Source of the DNA: DRTC01 sp964521025 | GTDB taxonomy: Bacteria > Cloacimonadota > Cloacimonadia > Cloacimonadales > TCS61 | Direction of reading: 5' to 3' | DNA: 50,009 bases | Assembly: GCA_964521025.1 (NCBI GenBank) | Contig: CAZFPK010000020.1 | Coordinates: forward strand, 1-50,009 | In this document: positions 15,700-24,800 of the stretch, piece by piece | How the letters are laid out: each line of letters opens with the position of its first letter | Numbering within the stretch: the first letter of the stretch is position 1 | Notes under the pieces: generated by a model | What the model was told of the DNA's origin: nothing | Seen by the model: the letters and a program-made list of their open reading frames with translations, nothing else | Database searches by the model: none | Translations under genes and position numbers: made by a program

Positions 15700-16950
15700 A
15701 TGAGTACAACTGCTGTTCTGGGCTGTATCTGGGGTGATGAAGCCAAAGCAAAGATCGTCGATGTTTTAGCAGATAACTCTGATATTGTCGTTAGATTTCA
15801 GGGAGGAAACAACGCCGGACATACGATCAATCTGAAAGGGAAAAAATATGTTTTCCATTTAGTTCCTTCCGGGATTTTATACCCGCAAAAAATGTGTGCA
15901 ATCGCTGCCGGAGTCGTTATCGATCCTTTTGACCTGATCGGGGAGATCGACAGTTTGAAAAAGCAGGGAATGACTTTTAAGGATAGATTTTTTATCGATC
16001 CGCGCACAAGTATTGTCCTGCCATTACACAAAAAACTCGATGCCGGAGCAGAAGATGAAACCGGGCAGACAAAGATCGGAACAACGAGAAAAGGGATCGG
16101 ACCTTGTTACAGCGATAAAATCTCCCGTACCGGAATCCATTTTTCCGATCTTTTTGATAAAAAATTTCTTAAGAAAAGATTGGAAAATCTCTATGCTTAC
16201 CATCGACTGCCGGAAAATGAAATAGAGTCATTGCTGCCTGATCTGTTAAAAGTCGGTGATAAACTGAAACCTTTCCTCAAACAACTGCCGTATTTCCTGA
16301 ATGATCTTTATGAACAAAATAAGAACATTCTTTTTGAAGGAGCGCAAGGTTCATTATTAGACATTAATTTCGGAACTTATCCTTTTGTAACTTCATCTCA
16401 TACGATTGCCGGAGGGATCTCGACAGGGTGCGGTTTTTCTCCAAAAAAAATAGAACGGATCGTGGGAGTATTTAAAAGTTATTTCACACGAGTTGGAGAA
16501 GGTCCTTTCCCGACCGAATTGAATGACGAGACCGGGGAAAGAATTCGCAGACAGGGAAATGAGTTCGGAGCGACAACAGGCAGACCGCGCCGCTGCGGCT
16601 GGTTCGATGCAGTCGCTGCCAAATATACGACCATGATCAATGGAATAGATGAAATTGCTTTAACTTTATTGGATGTTCTTTCAGGATTTGAAACACTCAA
16701 GATCTGTACGAAATATTTTTTGGAAGATAAAAAAATAGAGGAATTTCCTTTCAGTGCCGAAATTCTGGATAAAGTCGAATCCGGATACCTGGAACTTCCC
16801 GGCTGGAAAGAAGATATCTCCGGAATAAAGAATTACGAAGAACTTCCTGTAAATACGAAAAAATATATTTCAAAAATCGAGGAACTGCTGAACAAGAAAA
16901 TTTCGATCATCTCGGTAGGACCAGACCGCAGTCAGACGATTTTCAGGTAA
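15700..16950 (+). CDS. purA: Adenylosuccinate synthetase with altered phosphate loop
   Basis: A 416-residue enzyme that joins IMP and aspartate using GTP, the first step from IMP to AMP. Family motifs: QGGNNAGHTI, GTTRKGIGPCYSDK, FEGAQGSLLDINFGTYPFVTSSHT and TGRPRRCGWFD. The usual GDEGKGK loop reads GDEAKAK, with alanine at positions 15 and 17 in place of glycine; D13, E14, K16 and K18 are retained. All else looks functional, so this may be a lineage variant. AAGGAGA precedes the ATG. Confidence 0.95.
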   Translation: MSTTAVLGCIWGDEAKAKIVDVLADNSDIVVRFQGGNNAGHTINLKGKKYVFHLVPSGILYPQKMCAIAAGVVIDPFDLIGEIDSLKKQGMTFKDRFFIDPRTSIVLPLHKKLDAGAEDETGQTKIGTTRKGIGPCYSDKISRTGIHFSDLFDKKFLKKRLENLYAYHRLPENEIESLLPDLLKVGDKLKPFLKQLPYFLNDLYEQNKNILFEGAQGSLLDINFGTYPFVTSSHTIAGGISTGCGFSPKKIERIVGVFKSYFTRVGEGPFPTELNDETGERIRRQGNEFGATTGRPRRCGWFDAVAAKYTTMINGIDEIALTLLDVLSGFETLKICTKYFLEDKKIEEFPFSAEILDKVESGYLELPGWKEDISGIKNYEELPVNTKKYISKIEELLNKKISIISVGPDRSQTIFR

Positions 16951-16960
16951 AACCGGAAAT

Positions 16961-17000
16961 ACTTGAATTAAGTCTGAATTCATTCGGTCTTGATTTAAGT
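16961..17000 (+). repeat. Modular palindrome, copy 1 (core CTGAAT/ATTCGG)
   Basis: Arms ACTTGAATTAAGT and CTTGATTTAAGT enclose a self-complementary core. It lies eleven bases after the purA stop, in the gap before the convergent secreted-protein gene. Nine copies of this arm pair occur in the window, in both orientations, with several different cores. Confidence 0.8.
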
Positions 17001-17004
17001 CTAA

Positions 17005-17044
17005 AAGAGTCGGAGACTCTTTCCGACAACGCTTCGGAGAAGCG
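17005..17044. repeat. Two GGA-loop hairpins
   Basis: AGAGTC-GGA-GACTCT and ACGCTTC-GGA-GAAGCGT follow one another between purA and the end of the next gene. Both have a GGA loop on the plus strand, as do several other palindromes here. Confidence 0.6.
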
Positions 17045-17056
17045 TGGTACATTGTT

Positions 17057-20000
17057 TTATTCTATCCTGAGCATCTTTTTTGTAATGGAATATTTTCCGT
17101 TTTTCAATTTATAAAAATAAATTCCGGAAGAGACCTGTTTGCCAGATTCATCTTTTCCGTTCCAGACAATGTGGGAAAGCGACTCCGTCGCTTTTACATT
17201 AATCCGGCAGTTGCCGGACAAGTCCAAAGTTTTCACTTTCTGTCCTTTGATGTTATAAATATTTATCTCAGTGCTTTCCGTGTGCTCTGTGGTTAAATTA
17301 AAAGAGATCGTTGTCGAAGAACCGAACGGATTGGGAAAATGAGAAAGAGTAATTCCAGTTTGATCGATAACTTCATCATCCTCGATATTTAACGGGTCGA
17401 TATATAATTTTTGTGCAAACAGATCGATGGGATCAATTCCTTCGACCAGGATCCGTTCATCTTGCCAGGCAACATAAACATCGTTTTGCCCGTTGGAAAC
17501 AGCAAGAGGTTTTTGCTGGCAATAACGCGCATCGCAAATTGTCAAACCTGTATTTTCCCAGAAAATAACACCTTCCTTGGAAACGAGTTGGGCTTTGATA
17601 TCTCTTTGAAAGGAATCTTCTATGGTTTCGATCCGATCTTCATAAGTGATCAGGAATTTATCTCCAGCTTTCACAATATCGGGTCGAGTTTGGTCATTTT
17701 CTCCGGATGCGATCAGCAGGTCGCTTTCCCACAAAACAGTTCCTGTCATATCATATTTCTGCTGATAAATATCATACGAAGTGCTGCTCCTGAAATCTTC
17801 CCAGACAAGATAGAATATTCCTTCCTCATAAATTATCTTCGGTAAATCCTGTTCGTTTTCGTAAGAAACGAGTGGAACTCCATCCTGCTGCCAGAGGATA
17901 TTTCCATCTGCTGAAATCAATTGTCCGTAAATGTCATAATCATCTCCGCGGTTATCTTCCCAGATGATAAGAAGACCTTCCGGAACAAGAAGACCTTTTG
18001 GATTTTGTTGCCTTTCTTCTGCTCCGCAAACCTCCAAACCTTCCGCACTCCAACCGGGTGAAGGATTTCCGTATTCATCGATAGACTGGACAAAAATATT
18101 GGTATGATAAGTACCAATCCAACCTTCCCAAATATAGAAGTTTTCAACAACATCACAAAGTTCATCCCAACCTTCTCTATTGGAAATTTGAACACCTTGG
18201 TCCGACCATTGCAGTTCACCGTCGATGATCGATTGTCCGTAAATATCAGGATTGAATATATCCCGATGATCTGACCATCCGAGATAATATCGATCATTTG
18301 ATTTTGATATATGAGGATTCTCCTGCGAACATACCACATCAGCAAGTTGAATACCTTGCTCGGACCAAAGAAAATTTCCCTCCAAGTCGATTCCTTGTGC
18401 ATAAATATGTTTAAAATCACCTGGAATTTCTTCCCAGACAACCGCTATGCAATTAGAATCCTGTTCATAAACACAATCGAAATTTCTCTGATAATTTCCT
18501 GTAAATTGAGTAATAGGAATTCCATCTTCCTCAAAAACACCGGAACCGTCACTATTCAAAATTTGCAGATAAATCTCCCTTCCGCTACAATGTCTGGAAT
18601 CTTCCCAGAGGAAGATCGGATTATCTCCATTAGCAATTATCGTATGATCAAACATATCCCCGGAAATTCCTGCTTTTAACTTTATGCCATTTTCCGGTAA
18701 GTTGAAATTCCCTTCATTATCGAAAGTCTGTACATATAATTCCGTAGAACCTGTACGAGCGTCACCCCATAAGACAAAAAAAGTGTTAGAATTGTTTTCT
18801 ACTAATTTTGAGTTGGATTGTGTATAATATTCGTTACAAATAGGGTTTCCGTCTTCCGCGAGTAAAATATCTCCATTGGAATTTAGATGTTGGAAATAAA
18901 TGTCATCATTGGGATAACCGTTATCTCGCCCATCACTCCAGGAAATCCAGGTACCTCCGTTGTTGTCGGCTATAATATCTATTTGGTACTGATCATAATC
19001 TTCATTACAAATGGAAATTCCTGCTTCACCCCAGAGTATGTTTCCGTTGGTATCGATTTTTTGAGCATAAATGTCTTTATAATAAAAGTTGTTTCTTCCG
19101 TCTTCCCAGACGATGATCACACTATTATCGGAAGAATTTACCAGTTGTGGTTTTCTTTGAATCCCATTTTCTACACATACTTCGACTTCATTCTCCCAAA
19201 GAAAATTGCCGTTCAGAGCGATTTTTTGAGCATAAATATCGCCATCATTTTCGTTTCTTTTATCTCGCCAGACGAAAATTAAATCGCTGTTTTCATCGGA
19301 TATAATTTTCACTCTCTCTTGTGAATTGGGAGCATTACAAATTATTTTTCCACCGTTATCCCATAAAAATTCTCCGCTGCAAGTTACTCTTTGGGCAAAT
19401 AAATCATAATTTTCAGTAGTTATTCTATCCTGCCATGAAATAATTGCCCCTCCATTTCCATCTTTACAGACCGAATGTTGTTCCTGCGCGGAGTATTCAT
19501 CTGCAATAGGATTTCCATTCATTTCCCAGCCTTCCGCAATTTCTCCATTGTAGAGGAGATGTATTCCGTATATATCATAACCTCCTTCTCCTCGATAATC
19601 TCTCCAGAAAAAGAAAGCACCGCCATTCTCATCATCGACAATTTTGGGATGGGTCTGTAAATCTTCTGCTGTGCAAACCGGAAGACCATCTTGCTGCCAG
19701 AGAATGTTTCCATTCTCATCTATCTTCTGGGCATAAATATTGCGATCGAGTAAAACTCTGCGATCGGGCCAGGCAATAAATACTTCGTTGTTCTCATTTT
19801 TAACGGCAACCACATCTTCCTGCTCATCGATAGCGCCGCAAATGAGAACATCTTCGGACCAGAGTTTATTACCGTTCACATCTACCTTTTGCGCCCAGAG
19901 ATCGCGGTCTCCTCTGCGAGCATCAGACCAGATGTAAATTACATCATCATCGATTGGTACTGCACATTTGAACCATTCGATGTAATCTCCTCCCCGCACC

Positions 20001-20083
20001 GGGATGCCGTTGTGCTGCCATTGGATTTGGGAAAATAAAATTGCAGTAATTATTACAAAAAGAAGTAAAAAAGATTTTTTCAT
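17057..20083 (-). CDS. Secreted WxDxR-repeat protein with type IX sorting domain
   Basis: 1008 residues from the ATG at 20083, which has AGGAGG upstream. A signal peptide (MKKSFLLLFVIITAILFSQ) leads to many repeats of about 45-55 residues of the pattern W-x-D-x-R, D-I-Y-x-Q, G-x-x-x-W (for example VWRDKRNENDGDIYAQK), which probably fold as beta-propeller blades. The last 85 residues are a C-terminal sorting domain (HFPNPFGSS ... GIYFYKLKNGK). Export to the cell surface or medium is inferred from these ends. The ligand is unknown. The sorting domain holds the in-frame palindromes at 17176-17218. Confidence 0.85.
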   Translation of the reverse strand: MKKSFLLLFVIITAILFSQIQWQHNGIPVRGGDYIEWFKCAVPIDDDVIYIWSDARRGDRDLWAQKVDVNGNKLWSEDVLICGAIDEQEDVVAVKNENNEVFIAWPDRRVLLDRNIYAQKIDENGNILWQQDGLPVCTAEDLQTHPKIVDDENGGAFFFWRDYRGEGGYDIYGIHLLYNGEIAEGWEMNGNPIADEYSAQEQHSVCKDGNGGAIISWQDRITTENYDLFAQRVTCSGEFLWDNGGKIICNAPNSQERVKIISDENSDLIFVWRDKRNENDGDIYAQKIALNGNFLWENEVEVCVENGIQRKPQLVNSSDNSVIIVWEDGRNNFYYKDIYAQKIDTNGNILWGEAGISICNEDYDQYQIDIIADNNGGTWISWSDGRDNGYPNDDIYFQHLNSNGDILLAEDGNPICNEYYTQSNSKLVENNSNTFFVLWGDARTGSTELYVQTFDNEGNFNLPENGIKLKAGISGDMFDHTIIANGDNPIFLWEDSRHCSGREIYLQILNSDGSGVFEEDGIPITQFTGNYQRNFDCVYEQDSNCIAVVWEEIPGDFKHIYAQGIDLEGNFLWSEQGIQLADVVCSQENPHISKSNDRYYLGWSDHRDIFNPDIYGQSIIDGELQWSDQGVQISNREGWDELCDVVENFYIWEGWIGTYHTNIFVQSIDEYGNPSPGWSAEGLEVCGAEERQQNPKGLLVPEGLLIIWEDNRGDDYDIYGQLISADGNILWQQDGVPLVSYENEQDLPKIIYEEGIFYLVWEDFRSSTSYDIYQQKYDMTGTVLWESDLLIASGENDQTRPDIVKAGDKFLITYEDRIETIEDSFQRDIKAQLVSKEGVIFWENTGLTICDARYCQQKPLAVSNGQNDVYVAWQDERILVEGIDPIDLFAQKLYIDPLNIEDDEVIDQTGITLSHFPNPFGSSTTISFNLTTEHTESTEINIYNIKGQKVKTLDLSGNCRINVKATESLSHIVWNGKDESGKQVSSGIYFYKLKNGKYSITKKMLRIE
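17176..17218. repeat. In-frame palindromes in a sorting domain (copy in WxDxR gene)
   Basis: AAAGCGACTCCGTCGCTTT (17176-17194) encodes KATES-L and TCCGGCAGTTGCCGGA (17203-17218) encodes LSGNCRI. Both are self-complementary and stay in frame. The same pair occurs in the neighbour gene at 20422-20464. Related sorting domains in this window lack the segment. Confidence 0.8.
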
Positions 20084-20186
20084 GGTAAACCTCCTGGTTT
20101 TTTTCCAAAATTTAATGTCCTGAAACACTTAAATTCGGTTCTACAAAGTTTACAATAACAAAGCAGGAGCTTTGTGTTACGGAAAT

Positions 20187-20226
20187 ACTTGAATTAAGTC
20201 CGAATTTATTCGGTCTTGATTTAAGT
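20187..20226 (+). repeat. Modular palindrome, copy 2 (core CCGAAT/ATTCGG)
   Basis: Same outer arms as copy 1 with a perfect core. It is preceded at about 20152-20180 by a hairpin AACAAAGC-AGGA-GCTTTGTGTT. It lies between two secreted-protein genes. Confidence 0.8.
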
Positions 20227-20262
20227 GCCCCAAAACAGATGCATAACTCATTCCGAATAAAA

Positions 20263-20302
20263 AACTTAAATCAAGTGAGATGAATCTCACATAATTCAAG
20301 TT
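20263..20302 (-). repeat. Modular palindrome, copy 3 (core GAGAT/ATCTC)
   Basis: Opposite orientation to copy 2. It ends exactly at the TAA of the 20303-21742 gene. Arms differ from perfect pairing mainly at two positions that give G-U pairs in the minus-strand transcript. Confidence 0.8.
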
Positions 20303-21742
20303 TTATTCGATCAGGAGCATCTTTCTTGTAAAGGAATATTTTCCGTTTTTCAAATTATAAAAATAAATTCCGGAAGAGACCTGTTTGCCAGATTCATCTT
20401 TTCCGTTCCAGACAATGTGGGAAAGCGACTCCGTCGCTTTTACATTAATCCGGCAGTTGCCGGACAAGTCCAAAGTTTTCACTTTCTGTCCTTTGATGTT
20501 ATAAATATTTATCTCAGTGCTTTCCGTGTGCTCTGTGGTTAAATTAAAAGAGATCGTTGTCGAAGAACCGAACGGATTGGGATAATTCGACAACCGATGA
20601 TCATCGTCTATCAACTGTTCATCATCGATCCCGTTTCCGGTTATTTCGACTTCAATTTCATTCGATGGCAGAGACGAACCAACATCATAGAATGCAGTTA
20701 CAAAGTAAATATAAATTCCTGGAACAAGATCCAGATCATCATGTTCTTCTTCCAAAACACTGGCAATTACAACATCATTCCGGTAAACGTTGTAAGCAAG
20801 AAAAATATGTTCTGAATCTTCCGGTGGTTCCCAAAAAAGATGGGCATTGTTATCCTCATAGATCGCAGCATTAAGATTCTCCGGCTCCGGTGGAATGCTC
20901 GGATCGACCTCCATTTCACAGTTCACATAAGTCGTGTCATCAGCATTAACTTCGATATTCTCAAGTGTCAGATTTAGATATCCAAGAGCGATCACAGTGA
21001 TCGACCGAAATCCTTCCGGAACATCATTTAAAAGAAAATCACCATTTTCATCAGAATATGTGAAGCCAAATTGCGACATGATCTGGGCATTTTCGATCGG
21101 TTCTGAAGTTTGGAAATCATAAACTGTTCCTTCTATGGCTCCAAAACCAACCATTGTTCCGCTTATCACGATGTTATCTATATTCCAGCCGCAATAAAGC
21201 CAGGAACCATCTGTCGAACCCACCGAAAAACGAATCCTGATAGAATTATGAAGATCAGCAAATTCGGAAATATCGAAACTCCACTGCGACCAGTTCAAAT
21301 CGCTGATCGTAGCATCATTCGTCCAGATCTCGAACCAGGACGATCCATCATCATTGCTGATATCGATGTAAGCATGATCATATTGAGGTTGTTCGATTCC
21401 AAGCCATTTCAGGAAAGATAACTGCACATCGATAAAAATTAAGCAGTCAACAGGAGGAGAAATCGCATAATACTCGCGATCAGCAAGGTTGTTCTCATAA
21501 TCTCCATGATAATCTCCCAAACCGGTCAGATCTACACCGAGAACTTTTGTACCTTCATACGCAGTTTGCGGATCAGGATTTCCGTGTTCTCCACCCAAAC
21601 CTTGCGGAGCATCGATCTCGAATTCACCACTTAAAGTCCAACCAGATTCGGCTTCAAAACCATCCTGCCAGATGAGATCGGCGAAGCAGAATATGGGAAG
21701 AACAAAAATTAATAATAATATATTTATTTGTGAAAACTTCAT
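20303..21742 (-). CDS. Secreted MAM-like / Fn3 protein with type IX sorting domain
   Basis: 479 residues. Signal peptide, then a jelly-roll domain resembling MAM or choice-of-anchor domains (about 25-195; DGFEAESGWTLSG ... GWNIDNIVISG), a carboxypeptidase-regulatory-like domain (about 198-270; AIEGTVYDFQTSEPIENAQI), a fibronectin type III domain (about 280-370; LNAAIYEDNNAHLFWEPP) and the sorting domain (NYPNPFGSS ... GIYFYNL). This is an adhesion or binding architecture with no enzyme motif seen. AAGGGA precedes the ATG. Its sorting domain is almost identical at protein level to that of the downstream gene, including both in-frame palindromes. Confidence 0.83.
   Translation of the reverse strand: MKFSQINILLLIFVLPIFCFADLIWQDGFEAESGWTLSGEFEIDAPQGLGGEHGNPDPQTAYEGTKVLGVDLTGLGDYHGDYENNLADREYYAISPPVDCLIFIDVQLSFLKWLGIEQPQYDHAYIDISNDDGSSWFEIWTNDATISDLNWSQWSFDISEFADLHNSIRIRFSVGSTDGSWLYCGWNIDNIVISGTMVGFGAIEGTVYDFQTSEPIENAQIMSQFGFTYSDENGDFLLNDVPEGFRSITVIALGYLNLTLENIEVNADDTTYVNCEMEVDPSIPPEPENLNAAIYEDNNAHLFWEPPEDSEHIFLAYNVYRNDVVIASVLEEEHDDLDLVPGIYIYFVTAFYDVGSSLPSNEIEVEITGNGIDDEQLIDDDHRLSNYPNPFGSSTTISFNLTTEHTESTEINIYNIKGQKVKTLDLSGNCRINVKATESLSHIVWNGKDESGKQVSSGIYFYNLKNGKYSFTRKMLLIE
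20422..20464. repeat. In-frame palindromes in a sorting domain (MAM-like gene)
   Basis: The same two palindromes as at 17176-17218: AAAGCGACTCCGTCGCTTT at 20422-20440 and TCCGGCAGTTGCCGGA at 20449-20464. Confidence 0.8.
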
Positions 21743-21755
21743 TTTTATCCCTTTT

Positions 21756-21784
21756 GCATTCCCAAACAGAGATCTGGGAACGAG
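21756..21784 (+). repeat. GCATTCC...GGAACGAG palindromic repeat, copy 2
   Basis: GCATTCCCAAACAGAGATCT followed by GGGAACGAG. It lies just upstream of the MAM-like gene and will be in its 5' leader. Confidence 0.6.
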
Positions 21785-21800
21785 ATGAATTTTGAATGTT

Positions 21801-21837
21801 AAACTTCACATCCGGCAGTTGCCGGATTGGTAAGTTT
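21801..21837. repeat. Palindrome with TCCGGCA core at a gene end
   Basis: Arms AAACTTCACA and TTGGTAAGTTT surround TCCGGCAGTTGCCGGA. It lies four bases beyond the TGA of the 1308-residue protein gene. The core is the same word that occurs inside two sorting-domain coding sequences. Confidence 0.75.
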
Positions 21838-21841
21838 AAAA

Positions 21842-24800
21842 TCATCTCAATAAAAGCATCTTCCTCACTAAAGTCTTTTTATCACCCACATCCAATTTAT
21901 AAAAATAGACTCCGGAAGCGACATTTTTCCCGGACTCATCTTTACCTGTCCAGGAAACTTCATAAAATCCTTTTTCCTGGATTTCATTTACCAGGGTCTT
22001 GACCTTTTGTCCTTTAATATTAAAAATTTTCAATTCTATTTTACTCTTTTGAGGGATACTGTATTTTATTGTTGTTAAAGAATTTTTATTCGCATTATTC
22101 AAAAAAAACGGATTTGGATAATTGATCAGAGAAATATTTTCAGGAATGACCTCATCATCTTGCGTTGAAACCAATTCGTCGGTAATAATAATTGAAAATT
22201 CGAGTAACGAATCCGGCGGCATGAACTCGATCGTCTCATTTTCAAATAATTCCAGATTTGTTTCAGGCATGACAAGATAGACCAAATGGTCTTCAGGAAG
22301 ATTATCCGGAAAAATACTGAAACTGACCGGTTCGAGATGGGGTAACTCAAGTTTCGCATTCCATTCGTAAGAAAAACTATCATCCGTATTTTGTGGTTCG
22401 GTCAATATTTGATGATGAGCTGTAAAAAATCCATTTCCGAAAAAATCGTAAGGAAGACTGAAGGTCAAACAATCTGTAAAAGGTTTATCCAATGGTTTCA
22501 GCAGATCATAATTGGGATTGTAAAGCGAATCTGCAAATTCTGATGTTCCAACGGTCACGGAAGAATTTCGCTCCGGGTTTTGAGCCGCATTTATTTCCAG
22601 TTTCCAGTTATAATCAAATTCCGGTGAATAAGAATTGGTGTGATAAGGTATGAATCTCGCTTCCAGGTCATCTTCATAGCAAAACAGGTAATATGCTTCT
22701 CTTTCCTGAAGTTCATCAACCGGAACAAATCTCTTATCAAATTGGTAAATAAAAGGTTCGATAAAACGCTGCTGTACTGCTTCATAATATTCGAAAACTG
22801 TTTCATCCAGAACAAACTGCAACTGACTCAAATCGTAACTCGTGCGATGAGGATTCGGAAAAAGATTCCAGCCCTGATGCAAATTAAAATCCGATGCTGT
22901 GTGCTGGATGTCGGCAATTTCCACAACAAAATAAAAATCCTGCGGTGCAAAAAGCCAATATGGTTGGAGAAATTCCAGCGGATCACTTTCATAAAAACCA
23001 CCTTCAAAATATTCATAAAAGACCGAACCCTCTCCATAAACTTCTTCCAATGGATAAAAACCTGTCTCAAAATTCTGGGTTACCAGATCCCAGCCCGAAA
23101 AAGTCTCGATAACATTCTGGGAAGTTACGATCCCGAACTTATAGGAAGAATAGTAATTTAAAATATCTCCTTCCAGCATCACGATTTCCAATTTTAATCT
23201 CAAATTCTCGAACAACAAAGTCGGAACGAACCAGCTGATTTCCGTTTGAGAGGCAGGAAGTTCCAAACCTACCGGAATCGTTATCTCATCATTCTCTGCA
23301 TAAACATTAACAAAATCGATCCCGGCTTGAAAATCGAGTGTCCAGGTAAAATTCACAGTTTCATTCGGAAAAAGAAGTTGATTGGCAAAAGGTCCGAAAT
23401 CCACATCTGGAACAAGATTCCCGTAATAAAGATCAAATGTATAATAATTACTATTCTCAGGTATAAAACCATAAGTATCATAAGTCAGATTTGTCCAGTT
23501 TCCACCGTGTAGGAGATAAAGTCTGTCGTCATTCCGGTCGAGATTGACAATTCCGATATTCACGCTTTCGTCGATCTGGTTAGTGCGGAAACGGTAAGTC
23601 CATCTCTTATAACTTGTTTGCGGATTATAACCACTGAAAATTTCCTGCTCGAACTTGTTGGGAGGATCCCAATTACTTTCATAAAATTCACAGAAAAAAT
23701 AATCCCCGGAAGTATCGTCGTCTGTCGGAATATCGAAAGAATTTTCATCATAACCATTGGAAGCATAAGGATTCATCCCGAAATAGCAGGTATCGTTGAA
23801 AGTCCCGAAATTTTGTTGAACATAGATTTCAAAGATCTTTTGCGGAGATGCATAGCCCGGATTTCCGTAAAAATATTCTTCCATGAATTGATCATTACAC
23901 GAAACCTGGTAAATATAATATTCTCCGTTTTCTACATCCTGGTCTGCGATTTGATAAGACTGATCTTCAAGGTCGATTCCCAGCAATCCGGGATTGAAAA
24001 GCCAGCTATCGATGAGAACAAAATCCGTATCCGAAGTTCTGCGGTAAACATTGAAGCCCTCACAACCGCTTTGCGTTGGAACATCCCACGAAATATCGAC
24101 ATATCCGTCTCGACCGTAAGTTTTCAGGTTAGATATGACAGCAGGTCCGGTAAATCCGGTAATCTCCTCTGAAAGTTCCGAATAATTCCCGTTCTTATCC
24201 CTGATCCTGATCTTGAAAAAATATTCCTGTCCTGCTTCCAGTCCATCGATCGTATGATCTGTTTCAGCAAGACAAGCCAGGGTTGCGTCATTTTCCCTGT
24301 CGCGGATAATAAAATTGTCATCTCCGATGGGTTCGTCTGCATACAGGATTTCATAAGAATAGATGTCATAACAATCTCCGGGAATCCACTGCAAAGAAAT
24401 ATGATCCGAGCATTCGGTTATTATTTGAAAATCCGTTGGTGTAACAGGTAATTCTCCATCATCCATCTGGTACATATCCGGCAGGATTTCGATCAAAGCA
24501 TCGATCCAGGGAGAATAATATTGGATGAACCTGTCGAAACGATGATCAAAATCCCACATCCGGAAAACCGGATCCCAACCGTGAAACCAGAAATAATTAT
24601 TGGTATTTTGCGGATAGATGTTTGGAAGTTCGTCCATCTCAATATGAAAAAACGGCTCGAAATTATCATAATGATTCAATCCGGAATGTGTGTATTGCAT
24701 CTGTTTATTCTGTCCCCATCCCCAGAGATCCGTATGATTGCTAACGGAAATGGTCGTGTCTTCATCTGTGAAAGTAAATCCATACCTGGTATAATGAATG

